DNA of 64,000 nucleotides from Phoronis australis (Eukaryota > Phoronida > Phoronidae), in assembly GCA_002633005.1 (NCBI GenBank), contig NMRA01000001.1:1962933-2026932 (forward strand), written 5' to 3'. Positions within the stretch are counted from its first letter, which is position 1. Every line of letters starts with the position of its first letter. Positions 53,101-61,154 of the stretch are shown piece by piece. The notes under the pieces are model-generated. The model searched no databases. It was not told the origin of the DNA and saw only the letters and a list, made by a program, of their open reading frames with translations. The position numbers and the translations under genes were made by a program.

Positions 53101-53641
53101 CGACATTGGCCGGTCAAGCCTGTTGTACAACGAGTATCCTTTCCTCAGTTGGTCAGAGTTAGTAGAGATAACGTTGCGTTTGATTCTAGATGCTTCTAGA
53201 AAGCATTTGGAGGGTTTCTGCATTTTTCTGTAGGTGAAGTTGGTAGTGTCTTTTACTCTGTTTTTTCAGCCTGTGTCAATGTCATATTGTTAAAATGATA
53301 ATGACTGCATTTGATTGACTTTGGTGCTGCTGCCTGATCAATCGGTTAAGACATCAGATGGGTCTGTAAGCTAGAAACCGTCGTCAAGGGCCAATGAGGT
53401 GTCTCTGCCACTTGACCCAACGGAACTGACGAAGTCAGTCAAGTGTGGTTAATGGGAATTGTATTAGAATCCACAATGTTTCGGGCTCTGTCATTCATAA
53501 TTGTACTCTGGTTGCTCGTTCTCAATGTCTGTTCACTCTGTATCTGCATTCCTTGACTGATCGTCCAGGTATATTGTCTATGATGTAGCACAGGTGAACA
53601 TGAAGTACATGCTAAAGACCAAGTTCAAGTACAAGTTTTAA
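18257..53641 (+). CDS. PARP1: Poly(ADP-ribose) polymerase 1, complete, 26 coding exons, 992 aa
   Basis: Exons: 18257-18376, 24173-24193, 24545-24674, 25217-25344, 26731-26870, 27563-27631, 28143-28221, 29358-29474, 31759-31847, 32360-32476, 33968-34051, 41424-41575, 42173-42318, 42964-43045, 44536-44613, 45026-45158, 45871-46069, 47292-47420, 48187-48270, 48510-48632, 49507-49632, 49741-49839, 50546-50698, 51135-51262, 52954-53133, 53569-53641 (TAA). They total 2979 nt with phase conserved at every junction. The protein is the nuclear DNA-break sensor that transfers ADP-ribose from NAD+ to itself, histones and repair factors. Domain order matches the family: Zn1, Zn2, NLS, Zn3, BRCT, WGR, helical domain, ART. 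The H842-Y876-E969 triad is present. Human PARP1 is 1014 aa. The human-type caspase site DEVD is absent from the NLS region. Exon 2 is only 21 nt. Twenty-four introns have ordinary GT-AG signals and the last looks U12-type. Confidence 0.98.
18563..18628 (+). repeat. tRNA-like SINE head in PARP1 intron 1
   Basis: 66-nt tRNA-like sequence: 8-bp acceptor stem GTGGCCTG / CAGGTCAC (one G-T pair), perfect 5-bp T stem, and a B box close to consensus (GGGTTCAAGTCC). The D and anticodon arms are degenerate and the sequence is short for a tRNA, so I read it as a tRNA-derived SINE or tRNA pseudogene rather than a functional tRNA. Confidence 0.6.
18924..19053. mobile_element. Foldback MITE, GAGAACCAG family
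   Basis: The ends TGGGCACTG... and ...CAGTGCCCA and the inner blocks GTGGTCCCTGATTTTGAGAA / TTCTCAAAATCAGGGACCAC are inverted copies of about 43 bp around a short centre (GGGCCC). Related pieces lie at 16797-16853, 18793-18850, 45187-45287 and 50392-50470. Confidence 0.85.
19659..21456 (+). repeat. Modular CTAGTGGC repeat family, long copy A
   Basis: The head is a perfect hairpin, ATGCGTCCACATAT + TT + its complement (19659-19688), followed by tandem GTCTGGCGTCC units (19708-19815). The body has three module types in rotation, each ending in CTAGTGGC with ATTTT or GTTTT after it, about 150 bp each, so a higher-order unit is about 460 bp. The tail reads 'gcacaccatttgcgatgca' then 'gggcgcatttcaaagctcc' and 'ttgctctt'. 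No protein frame spans it. It lies in PARP1 intron 1. Confidence 0.9.
22295..23609 (+). repeat. Modular CTAGTGGC repeat family, copy B
   Basis: Head ATGGACCCACATATTTATAT at 22295, modules with the CTAGTGGC mark throughout, and tail ending TTGCTCTT at 23609. It lies in PARP1 intron 1, plus orientation. Copy 3 of the ~250-bp dispersed repeat starts right after the tail. Confidence 0.9.
23611..23863 (+). repeat. Dispersed ~250-bp repeat, copy 3
   Basis: Full-length copy in PARP1 intron 1: starts with 'cctctttgaagaggattctc' and pyrimidine units, contains 'gactttattcatgcaaaaac' and 'tttcagttaaatttaccaca', and ends 'ggaaaattttccttttttgt'. Confidence 0.85.
25217..26870 (+). CDS. PARP1: PARP1 exons 4-5: zinc finger 2
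   Basis: After a Gly-rich linker ([11 protein letters not shown]) comes [13 protein letters not shown], the second-finger signature. Ligands are C124, C127, H159 and C162, and the region TLWHHVDCF carries the last two. This finger binds the 3' side of DNA breaks in the family. Confidence 0.96.
27563..28221 (+). CDS. PARP1: PARP1 exons 6-7: nuclear localisation region
   Basis: Exon 6 ends the SxLKGF-like helix ([12 protein letters not shown]). Exon 7 is Lys/Ala-rich, with [16 protein letters not shown] as an obvious bipartite nuclear localisation signal. The DEVD caspase-3/7 cleavage motif found at this place in vertebrate PARP1 is not present in either exon. Confidence 0.93.
27806..27850. 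repeat. (CA)n microsatellite in PARP1 intron 6
   Basis: Run of CA dinucleotides after an AT-rich 'atatataaa' stretch. Confidence 0.9.
29358..32476 (+). CDS. PARP1: PARP1 exons 8-10: zinc finger 3 domain
   Basis: Exon 8 is the helical part ([13 protein letters not shown]). Exons 9-10 hold the zinc ribbon with C285, C288, C303 and C313, in [17 protein letters not shown] and [12 protein letters not shown]. In the family this domain couples DNA binding to catalytic activation through contacts with WGR and the helical domain. The last gap, nine residues between C303 and C313, equals human; the middle gap is two longer. Confidence 0.95.
29654..30202. repeat. 108-bp direct duplication flanking a 333-bp insert, with one N
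   Basis: 29654-29761 and 30095-30202 are identical as read. A single N at 29762 follows the first copy. The 333 bp between them is GC-richer near its end and contains AAGATGGCGGACGACC, an ATG in good context followed by [11 protein letters not shown] and a GTAACC donor. It lies in PARP1 intron 8. It may be an assembly join rather than a biological duplication. Confidence 0.8.
32558..32715 (+). repeat. tRNA-derived SINE, copy 1 (PARP1 intron 10)
   Basis: Head AGTGTGGCTCAGTGGTTTGA carries an A-box-like block, and GGAATTGAATCC at 32603-32614 is B-box-like. The body continues 'gcaatcaagcattgcacaaa' and 'ctctgagctcg'. The same sequence occurs inverted at 45525-45674, which fixes the element at about 150 bp. 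Confidence 0.8.
33684..33885 (+). repeat. Dispersed ~250-bp repeat, copy 4
   Basis: Copy in PARP1 intron 10: pyrimidine units ('cctcttttttagtttcaatt' repeated), 'gactttattcaagcaaaaag', 'tttcagttaaatttgcaaca', end 'gaaaattttcctctttttgc'. Confidence 0.85.
33968..42318 (+). CDS. PARP1: PARP1 exons 11-13: linker and BRCT domain
   Basis: Exon 11 ends the zinc-3 region with basic [13 protein letters not shown]. Exons 12-13 encode a BRCT fold: [10 protein letters not shown], then [19 protein letters not shown], then [18 protein letters not shown] and IAPWGGD. This is the automodification region in the family. Intron 11 (34052-41423) is 7.4 kb, the longest in the gene, and holds three copies of the modular repeat plus two retroelement remnants. 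Confidence 0.95.
34987..37137 (+). repeat. Modular CTAGTGGC repeat family, copy C, interrupted
   Basis: Head ATGCGCCCACATATTTATGT at 34987 and tail 'ttgcggcgcagctgtggatg' to 37137. The family sequence is lost from about 35720 and resumes near 36898 ('aatgagaagaccatggctga', which matches the module seen at 35370). About 1.18 kb of foreign DNA is therefore inserted. Confidence 0.8.
35720..36898 (-). mobile_element. Degraded non-LTR retrotransposon fragment with RNase H domain
   Basis: The minus strand carries an RNase H domain broken by frame changes. Four acidic sites are recognisable: the Asp in LWVATDSSF (near 36380), the Glu in HMELKAV (near 36250), the Asp in FATDLMVV (near 36180) and the Asp in NKQADQLAS (near 36060). 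The stretch [12 protein letters not shown] and the YVPGNAG block, like the usual YVPGHAG, are typical of RNase H domains in retrotransposon polyproteins. No reverse transcriptase part was found, so this is a 3' remnant. Confidence 0.7.
37907..38967 (+). repeat. Modular CTAGTGGC repeat family, copy D
   Basis: Head ATGCACCCACGTATTTATAT at 37907. Modules carry CTAGTGGCCATTTT, TAGTGGCAGTTTT and CTAGTGGCAATTT. Tail 'gcacaccgtttgcagtgga' ends with CGCTCTT. It lies in PARP1 intron 11. Confidence 0.9.
39478..39978 (+). repeat. Modular CTAGTGGC repeat family, short copy E
   Basis: Head-like TGCCCACATATTTATAGATG, reduced set of modules, and tail 'gcacaccatttgcggtgcat' ending TTACTCTT. PARP1 intron 11. 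Confidence 0.85.
40020..40062. repeat. 21-bp tandem duplication
   Basis: 'aattctgagcaacacttgc' occurs twice back to back. Confidence 0.8.
40560..41110 (+). pseudogene. Penelope-like element remnant with GIY-YIG endonuclease
   Basis: [19 protein letters not shown] is followed by [11 protein letters not shown], the ENVNIIEKE block and, after a frameshift near 41000, the terminal motif [13 protein letters not shown]. This order is typical of the C-terminal GIY-YIG endonuclease of Penelope-like retroelements. The upstream part is in another frame and the reverse transcriptase is not recognisable. Dead copy in PARP1 intron 11. Confidence 0.7.
41650..41864. mobile_element. MITE with inverted ends, CCAAGAAA family
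   Basis: The left end CCGTTCCAAGAAAACTGACT and the right end, whose reverse complement begins GAGGCTCTTTCCAAGAAATT, are inverted copies. The interior is rich in CTTAAGTC and AGTTTGACT and has no coding capacity. It lies in PARP1 intron 12. Confidence 0.75.
42964..44613 (+). CDS. PARP1: PARP1 exons 14-15: linker to WGR
   Basis: Exon 14 is a Lys/Ser-rich linker (KSAALAKKD). Exon 15 starts the conserved core with [17 protein letters not shown], which in the family begins the WGR region. The low conservation of exon 14 makes its borders slightly less certain, although phases fit. Confidence 0.9.
43161..43804 (+). repeat. Modular CTAGTGGC repeat family, copy F
   Basis: Head degenerate ('catgcatgtgtgggttcgta'), modules ending CTAATGGC and CTAGTGGC, tail 'cctaccgtttgcagtgcagt' to TTGCTCTT. 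PARP1 intron 14. Confidence 0.85.
44100..44155. repeat. (CA)n microsatellite in PARP1 intron 14
   Basis: Uninterrupted CA run flanked by CACGCGCG and CTCATACACA. Confidence 0.9.
45026..46069 (+). CDS. PARP1: PARP1 exons 16-17: WGR domain
   Basis: The acceptor of exon 16 is CTAAG (less usual but in phase). Exon 17 contains [18 protein letters not shown], the Trp-Gly-Arg signature, and ends at [10 protein letters not shown]. The WGR domain contacts the DNA end and relays the activation signal. Confidence 0.96.
45187..45287. mobile_element. Foldback MITE, GAGAACCAG family, second copy
   Basis: TTTTGAGAACCAGTTTGATG and AACTGGTTCTCAGAATTC form inverted arms around 'ttgttcagtgg', the same layout as 18924-19053. 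PARP1 intron 16. Confidence 0.7.
45525..45674 (-). repeat. tRNA-derived SINE, copy 2 (antisense)
   Basis: On the minus strand it reads AGTGTGGCTCAGTGGTTTGA, then GGGTTCAAATCC (a good B box), then AGCATTGCACAAAGG and CTTAGCTCG, colinear with copy 1 at 32558. Confidence 0.8.
46658..46906 (+). pseudogene. Second retroelement GIY-YIG remnant
   Basis: In one open frame: [14 protein letters not shown], then [20 protein letters not shown] and [21 protein letters not shown]. The F(N)-x-HNxxDL... and REQFWIxKLxTLxPxGLN pattern is typical of the GIY-YIG C-terminus of some reverse-transcribing elements. It differs from the copy at 40560 and so belongs to another lineage. PARP1 intron 17. Confidence 0.6.
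47292..49632 (+). CDS. PARP1: PARP1 exons 18-21: helical regulatory domain
   Basis: Contains [20 protein letters not shown], then [38 protein letters not shown] and [15 protein letters not shown], all hallmarks of the autoinhibitory helical domain, which unfolds on DNA binding to let NAD+ in. The donor of exon 18 is followed by a tandem copy of itself (see findings). Confidence 0.97.
47421..47479 (+). repeat. 29-bp tandem duplication carrying the exon 18 splice donor
   Basis: GTGAGGCTTGCTCAAG is present at 47421 and again at 47450, each followed by a 'nttcattggncaa' half. The second copy includes the same GTGAGG donor. PARP1 uses the first for frame continuity. Confidence 0.9.
47572..47675. 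repeat. AT-rich inverted repeat, 24-bp arms
   Basis: Arms 47572-47595 and 47652-47675 are reverse complements with one mismatch. The interior is AATTAATAAT-rich. PARP1 intron 18. Confidence 0.85.
49741..53641 (+). CDS. PARP1: PARP1 exons 22-26: ADP-ribosyltransferase catalytic domain
   Basis: Exon 23 has [20 protein letters not shown], with the NAD-binding H842-G-S. Exon 24 has [19 protein letters not shown], with Y876. Exons 25-26 join [16 protein letters not shown], with catalytic E969 in a codon split GA|G. These complete the H-Y-E triad needed for poly(ADP-ribose) chain formation. The C-terminus KTKFKYKF is a few residues shorter than in human. Confidence 0.98.
50392..50470. mobile_element. 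GAGAACCAG-family foldback MITE, degraded copy
   Basis: GCGTTTTGAGAACCAGTTTT with a decayed opposite arm (CTGGTTTCCAATGTCTGAG). PARP1 intron 22. Confidence 0.55.
51716..52819 (+). repeat. Modular CTAGTGGC repeat family, copy G
   Basis: Head ATGCGCCCACATATTTATTT, CCGTCCGTCC stretch, modules with CTAGTGGC/CTAGTGNTAA, tail 'gtacactgtttgtggtgctg' ending CTGCTCTTG. PARP1 intron 24. Confidence 0.9.
53134..53568 (+). other. PARP1: U12-type (minor spliceosome) intron 25 of PARP1
   Basis: The donor is GTATCCTTTC, the U12 consensus, and the branch region TTCCTTGAC at 53549-53557 matches the U12 branch consensus TTCCTTRAC. Its A at 53556 is 12 nt from the end of the AG acceptor, within the short range expected. 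No long polypyrimidine tract precedes the acceptor. The other 24 donors in the gene are U2-like. Confidence 0.92.
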
Positions 53642-55500
53642 ATGACCTTGTTATGATTCCTGCCATTGTGTGAAAGCTTTCAGGATATCGCTGCCAGGTG
53701 TGTCTTGAGTTACTATGTATGAGATGGTGATTTACTGAGACATTGACAAACTACTACCAGTGGTCACTAACAGTATAGACTTTAGTGTAGAGGTAATTGC
53801 TTCAGTCCTATCCTAGCACTGTTAGTTGATGTAGTGAGTGCAGTGACCGCACTTTAAAGTTACAAAGTCTTGGTCACTCTGTTCTTAGTCTGATGTTACC
53901 AGCAGGCATTGTTGGTGCGATACAGCCTCTTCAAGGTACATGCTTCAATGCTGCTACTAGCATAAATGCTTATTAAGACATTAGTAAGATTTTGATTACA
54001 TTGCCTTTTCTATGCTGGTACAAAAGTCAACCGTAGGGCTCTCTGTATTTGTTTTAGTTGACAGTGCCAGCGCACCCTGGTGGGTTTTACCAGCAGTGGG
54101 TGAATTGTTTATATCCAGTATCACATCTAACTTCATTATGTTAAGGTTGCAGTCATTCACGGGGATTAACTGGACACCGCGTCGTTTGTTAAAGATCAAA
54201 GATGTCACCCTCTCTGCCCAAGTGTATTGCCAGTTGTTTGTTGTATTCAGTCAATGTCAGGCAACAAATAGTCTGTAAGGTTTCCTGGTATAGTGCTGTC
54301 TTCTGCATGAATTTCATTCACTGTAACCTTGGTCTGTATGTCATTGGAATATTTGCTTTGTATCCCAGAAAAAAAAAACTTCTAAAATTTGGTTACTGCT
54401 TTTTATTACTTGGTGAAATGAAATTTTTCCAAGTCTGTTACTGTCGGGCATTTTCTGTTTGTTGCTTTTTTGTTTGTATGCTCGCTTACAGGTTTTCTGT
54501 TCAAGTGACATGAAATTTTTACACAATATGTATCTTGTGAAAACTTTGAAGTCTATTTTCAAGCTAGTATGGACTGAAGATGGTGCTGTGGCAGTTATTT
54601 TTCAAATATTTGCTTTGCAGAGCTCTAAAATTTGATCTGCAGATAAGACTCATCAAGCAACATCTGCATGGTGGCATCTGCTTCTTGCTATGACTTATCA
54701 TCTTTGTGTCTTTCAGGAATTTCCAATGATTGCTCTTTTTTGATCCGATTTCTCATGCGTAGAGGCATTGTGTTTTAACGAGATCTGTCTGAAATTTGGT
54801 ACTGTGTGAATAGATCTTGTCATTAGGTGCAAGAAGTGTAGAAAAAGTTTTTCGGCCGACTTCTCGTTCTTGAGTTATTTGAGATTGATTTATTGATGAC
54901 ATTTCTCAGGCTTCTGTGTACTCATAGGTCTCCAAGTTCAAGAATAATGTTGGTTCTATGCCTTTCCTGTCATCCGCACTCAACAGTTACTCCTCAATAA
55001 CTCCATCTTTTACCTAATTGTGCCTTTGCTGGCACCTTGACGGCCATTTTTGTAACTTCTTTGCTTTGTGAAGCCCTAGTCGCACAATCATTTGAGCTAT
55101 TCTGAAATTAAGTATGTAGATAGATCTTGTTAAGATCTAGCTAAGTAAGTTGTCCATTTGTCGCTGCCACATACAGTTGCCATTATTGATTATGGCAGTG
55201 TTTTCATGTCTGCGAGGTCAATTTTGGTGGCTTTGATATCATTTTTGGTGTTTCAGTGTTTCTGCTGGAATCCTAGTCTAGGACAGTATTGTTGGTAACA
55301 TTGAGAGATCGTTGTAACGTTGTCGGTGTACGACATATATGAAACCAATTGAATGATATAAGAAATATATTGCCAAAGTAAGCAGCATTAAAACAAACCA
55401 CATCCAAATAACTATAACACATGCAGGAAAACTATTTATACAGGTCATAGTAACACTGATTAAGCGCTACCAGAACTAATAAACATCTGGTAGAAACTCA
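53642..55500 (+). other. PARP1: PARP1 3' UTR and downstream sequence
   Basis: No coding sequence. The first clear AATAAA on the plus strand that I noted is at 55478-55483, and another is at 56451. Which is used cannot be told here. Confidence 0.4.
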
Positions 55501-57519
55501 ATACATGACAATCGTCTTCTGCATCATCTGTAGTGTCATTGCCTTTGTCGTGAGGGGTAATGTTGCAACTAAGGATAAGCACTGGAATTGTTTGAAAGTG
55601 CAATTATGCCAGAAATAGTTGTGTGGCACCTATGAACAAACTGCTGACCTAAAAGTCTTACAGATATGTAAGACCTTATTGACAAACCAAATATTTACAA
55701 ACCTCTGTTTTAACTTGGTGTACAATTTGATTTTTTACTTTTTACCAATCTGCCATTAATTTGTGTCATTGACTTTTTGTCTAAATTTAGTAAAGAAAGA
55801 TACATTGATGGCAAAACAATGTAAACATAACATGTCAAAACATGGTTTGGCATAAATGTTCCAAGCTGCAGTCTTAAAAATGGCATTTTGTTTGATGCAA
55901 CTTTTTCGGGGGTTTTTTTCGTGAAAATCATAAAATTCCTGCTTTTTATAGCCCTTGTGCAAAAGTGAATGATTTAAAAACATTTTAGGAACGTTTTGAC
56001 CAGCAGTGCTCTAAGCATAGCATGTGAAAGTTTCATATGAATTCAGTTGGCCAATTCTGGGATATGATGTTTTCTAGGGTTCTTCATTTTTCATGAAACA
56101 TGCCCCTGAACATTGTGTATAGAGGCATATAAATGGTGCGTGAGAGATCAACGCTTACCAACTGTCCTTGTAGCAGTTATGATTCACTGTGATTTGTAAT
56201 ATACTGGTACATTATCAGGTCGTAAGGCCAGTGGTCTAGTAACCACAGTTTTCAAAGGAAAAACGCTGAGTCCCAGAAACTGCAGGTTGACGGCTTTTTC
56301 CTGTTCTTAGAACAGTTTAGCATTAATGCACTTTAACGACTTGCCTTTGTTCCCCATGTTGCTTGTTACGTTAAAAGCTAGACAAGCTATTATCCTGTAT
56401 TAATGGGATCTACTGTAGGATATAAGGGGGAGGGCAAGTCATAATTTTCAAATAAAAAGAACTTAATGGAAGTCCCAGAAACAACATGCCTATAAATGAA
56501 CGAATCTTTATGACACCTACCTGTGCAAATGCACTCAAATCACTCTAATTTTGTGGTTATAGGATGGTTTAGCATGACGTCATTGTGACGTTTTGGACCC
56601 AGTGTGACGGCATGGTTGTTTTTGTTTCCTGGTTGCGTCATTTACTGCCATGACACGTCATCCATAAACATCTGAATAAGTCGTTCTAAGAAGTATAAAT
56701 ATATAGAGCAGCGCACATAACAATTTACCAAAGAGTTGTATCAAATGGTCGGTGTGTATTTTTAAACATTCAGATGACTGTCTCTTTTGCAACTGTTAAT
56801 AATGGAAATATTGAAAATTGCAGGCGTCTATATACCTCCTTGTAAAACCGTAACCTTTCAGCTACCTCTCGCGAATAACGATGACGCCTGCGTGAACGGT
56901 TGCAACGGCCTCTTGCGGGCGGATTGAGTTACCTCTGCCCAGCCAGCTACCTGTATGAAGACTATCGTCGAAAAATATATTTAGTATGCAGCTTTGCGCA
57001 AAGTCTAAGGTACCCTCAAACCTGATGGCGTTTTTTGCAAGCTCGTTTTCACATGACCACTAAACTAAAAACTTGGCTTAGTTAACTTCGTGTTGGTTAG
57101 TGAATGTGCTTGCTTGCTTTTTTATTCGCCTTGTTGGAAACAACTTCGACAATAAACTAATGAGTTCGCCCTCTGTATAGTTATCTCCCTTTTCGCTGGT
57201 GCTGAGCGCCATTGGGATACCTGTTGTTTTCAAGTCCGGTAATCATTGAATGGCAGCTTAAGAATGGCAGCCTCCTTTGAATGCCGCGTAGCAAGGTCTA
57301 CGCAAGCATGAAACTTCATCTCCCAGCTAGTCTGAGCCACTCATGTGTCTGACCCTCATGTGAATTCATGAACATACAAACGGAAAATAAACGTTTAAAT
57401 AAATAACTATATTACATATATTTGCGTATTTACAGTATAGTAACGAAAACAATCCTACAATAGTTGATAAAAACAGTTAACATTTCTACGAACTCCTTAA
57501 CAATGAAAAACATCAAGTG
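55501..57519. other. Intergenic sequence
   Basis: No gene recognised on either strand. Confidence 0.4.
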
Positions 57520-57647
57520 TTTATACCACATAGGTCTATAGATATGGCCGCGCAATAACGGTGTCACGTGCAATGAGGAAGAGGTCACGTGACACGGTTA
57601 GTGCACGAGAAAGAAATGTGAATTAAATCCTTAATATGTGGTATAAA
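57520..57647. repeat. Foldback element with paired CACGTG sites
   Basis: Outer arms TTTATACCACATA (57520-57532) and TATGTGGTATAAA (57635-57647) are perfect inverted copies. Inside, GGTGTCACGTG and CACGTGACACGG form a second inverted pair, each with an E-box palindrome. Total length 128 bp. Confidence 0.8.
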
Positions 57648-60600
57648 TGTGTTAAATTGTACACGTTTTTTTTTGGGCGATGTTACCAGCAGTGGTTGCT
57701 GCGCCGAGTAACTATTTTCACTCTGCCTGTTGGGAATACTTTCTGCAACACAAGGAAGGGGGAGGGGCTACGGCCCCGGACATCCACATCAGGGCCGTGC
57801 ATTCAATCACTATGAATAGAATTTTTTAAATTGTGACTGATTGTAGTTATGTTAATGTTTAATGAAGTTTCTATTTTTTTACATTTCTTAGTACTAGGTT
57901 GCATGAATCCTATAAAAAATCGGCATTTCACCAAACCTCTGCAGGTTACTGCGGTGCAGCAACTTCGGCTAATAACATCGCCCACTCGTGTATTTATATA
58001 TTCATTGAATCACTTGAAAAACATCACTCGACGTAACTTTGATGTTGGTCATTTCAAAAACATTTATCACATCAAGATGTAAATATTTCTGTTCACTAAA
58101 TTGTACAAAATGTTCTCACACTGTGGTTACTTTGCAGGTATGCGGAAACAATAAAAGTGTTAGGTATGTTAACGTAACCGGCTTTATTTGAAAGAGCGCC
58201 CACTTCATTTGTGCATTTAAAGTTATCAAACAATGCCCTGGACAAGATGGCGGCTTGCCACGTGTTAGTGTTGAGCATTTCTTCACACTTTATTCTTCCT
58301 TTGCCATTTAAAGGGGAGTATCGCCGCTGTTTAGCTGTCAATGTTGAATTCTTAGCCGAATCGCTTTGGAGTTTAAGAATACGCCTATCCCATCTTGAAT
58401 TTTGCCGAATGACCCGCAAACTGTTAGTCATAGGCAATGCGTACGGGCATGCTCCATTTTCAAATTGTGGATTTCAGGGTTAGCCAACCCCGATATACTT
58501 AGAAGCTTTTTCTCCTAAATCCCTGATAGTTACGCTGTTTTTGTTGAGTGAAGTCGAATCTTGTCACTGTAAGAACTGTTATGGGACCGGTTTTATGAGA
58601 GTGGAAGGCCGATTCGATTTTCATTTTTAGCCAGTTTAACAGGGAGAAATTTGTAATTTTAAGTTAAAAAGTGCGCGTTTGGTTTCTTTTTCGAAAGGCT
58701 AAACGAGCGTTTAAGTTTGAATAAGTGTACGTATTGAGTGGGCGCTTTTTCGTAAGTCCGCATAACATGTGTCGGGTGGTGCCGGTTGTCTTAGCACTCG
58801 TCATTGATATATAGTTGCGATCTGAATGCCTTTGAATCGAAATTGACAAATTGTTCTTGTCGATAAAAAGCAGCGTCGTATTTTTCCCGAATACGATAAA
58901 ATACGGGGACATCTGACTCGGGGAACATTTAAATCAAATATATTGCCTCTTCACGACATTTGGTGACAAGGCTCCTTTACATTTCCAGTGAACTTTTTAG
59001 ACTTCCGTGAATGGGGACTTCTAGCTTTTCTTAAGTTTGAGTATTACCAGAGTGGAATGCACAAGTACTAATGGATTCAGTTACAGCGGCGACTTCAGTC
59101 GTAAGCTTACACAATCTGAGCAATACTACCAAAATGCAACAAATAATATCGAATAATCAGTCAACAGGGCCAGGTTTCTCGGGTAGTGTGGACAGTCCGT
59201 TTCCGTTTTCTGCAAGTGAGGGATCTGGTGGCACCATTGCCCATGGTGGAGTAAAAACGTCCTGAAAAGAAACCACTACACCTGTATGGAACTGGACAAA
59301 AACTCGCATTCTGATCATAGTCCAAAAAGTCGCCAGCATGCTGTTTTTGACCGGAGTTGCGCGACACTATTCCTCCGAAGTCTGTAGTAACTCCCCCATT
59401 CCCATCGTACATCCGGCAGTGATCCATTGCCAGCGAAGTTGCAAGGTAGAACACAGGGAGGCACAGACTTTTTATAGATATTCTATTCTTTAATTACACT
59501 TTTTAAGAACATTGAACTAATTTCACTAAGTCAGAGAAGTAGGAACATTTCGTAAATTACACTATTGTATGTATTCGCGTTTTGCCGACGTACATTTCAT
59601 ATATTTGAAGTTTAGTAGCAATCCACTGAGGCAGCCATTTTGTTTGTATACCATCACGAAATTCCAAACTTGATTTAAAAATTCCGTTTATTTATAAATG
59701 AAGTTTTGTAGAAAGAGCACAATTTGTGAATAAGTTTCAAATAACTTGGATTGTGTTAAATTTGTTTTGCAAATTTGCTAACCATAGTTAAGCGGAAAGA
59801 GTATAAATTTAAGGCAATACATGTACACATATTTACGAGGTGTAAGGGAGAAGCAAATAATAACAGGTCAGTGAAATAAAAATAAGGAAGTAAATCTTCC
59901 AGAACTGACACGAAATCTCTCCATTGTCGTGGATATCTCTAGAGACATATTTTGTAAATGTATGTGAATTCATCTTCAAACCGTTGTTTACACATAATCC
60001 ATTATTCGCTATTTTTATAGACATGTGTACGGAGAACCGTTAGTAGGTGTTTGGTGAATATGGAGTATATGCTCCTTTTAGTAAAACGTGCATGCGTGAA
60101 GGAAGTTTCACAACAATGGCGGAGTTCACAAGTAACTCACACTAACAAAAGAGCATCTGTGATAAATCGTTTCAGCACTAATGATAACGTTACATTAATG
60201 GCAATTCCGCTTTTGGAAGTCTTCTAATACATAATTTTTTGTTAAGTATGAGAGAACTAGTCGCAGAAAGTCGTTTTTCCCGAAAGTTATGCCCACACAC
60301 TGCAGTCCGACAACTTGGTGCCGAGAGTTAAAAAAGCATGAACAATGATCGCCTGGCTAAAAAATGTTGGCAATGGATAATTTCTGTTTCGTATTGAAAA
60401 ACGATTTCTGGCATTTTTCATATTTACTTCAAGATGTTTTAAATGGCTTCCAAAATATAAGAATTGTCTTTGGTGATTTAATGACATCTAAAAATAAAAA
60501 AGCGTAAATCTTACGCTAATAGATAAAGATCATACTAAAATGATTCCGTCCCGATTGTCAGTCTGATATTGATTTGCTGCTTCATCCGACGGGGTGACAG

Positions 60601-61026
60601 TCCTTTTCTTTTGGTTTCTGGAAAATCAAAGAAAAAAACAATTCGCCTTCAATCCCTATAAGGTCATCGGAGGGAGGTGTTTTGACACCACTCCTTTAAC
60701 GTACGAACCCTTATATGTTGGTCATCATGTCAACTATTCGTGAACTGATGGAAAATATAAGCGTTGACCTTTCTTAGGATAGTTTGTCCAGTTCATCATG
60801 TCCGGTCGAGAACAATGATCTCATTGACACAAGAACGATCACAATATCGGGAAATTTACGGCGTTGCAAACAAAAGTATCACACGGTACTGCAAGTGGAC
60901 GTTTCGGTTGCTGTTACGGTAACAACCGTGATTACTTAGGAAGATACTCAAAGATCAACGAACAGATTTCATTTAAAGTTAATCAACTAAAGCTTCATTT
61001 TCAAAAAAAATATCCGTCAAAATACT
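57648..61026. other. Intergenic or 3' flank of the sushi gene
   Basis: No supported exon. Open frames overlap on both strands at 59070-59450 (discussed under rejected items). Confidence 0.4.
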
Positions 61027-61154
61027 TTACCCGCAAAGCTTCCCCTTCTTTTGAAGAAACGCCAGCGTTCCTGCGATAGCGGCTAGAACAGCCCCGGCGG
61101 ATGTTATGGCAGCGACTTGCCAGATTTCCAAACCTTCCTCAGGAACCAGGATTT
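61027..61154 (-). CDS. Candidate last exon: transmembrane segment of a sushi-domain protein
   Basis: On the minus strand an acceptor (ATCTCTTAG) opens two bases plus 42 codons, including TAA at 61027. It reads ILVPEEGLEIW, then VAAITSAGAVLAAIAGTLAF, a good membrane helix, then LQKKGKLCG with the positive charges expected on the cytosolic side. Its start phase matches the end phase of the sushi exon at 62829-63005. Together they fit a type I surface protein with a very short tail. A weak donor (GG|GTAAAG) overlaps the stop, so the tail could be longer. Confidence 0.45.

Noticed and set aside
53102-53233. Read-through of PARP1 exon 25 giving an alternative C-terminus
   Set aside because: The frame stays open about 30 codons into the U12-type intron, but the resulting peptide loses the conserved YIVYD strand and shows no conservation; treated as intron.
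59071-59265. Plus-strand 64-residue Ser/Thr-rich ORF
   Set aside because: No splice or family support, and overlapped by equally open minus-strand frames.
59157-59454. Minus-strand open frames that could be a cytoplasmic tail exon of the sushi protein (DVFTPPWAMVPPDPSLAENG after a good TTTCTTTTCAG acceptor)
   Set aside because: The attractive frame needs phase 0, while the membrane exon at 61027-61154 ends in a stop or a phase-2 donor. The plus strand is also open here, so neither is supported.
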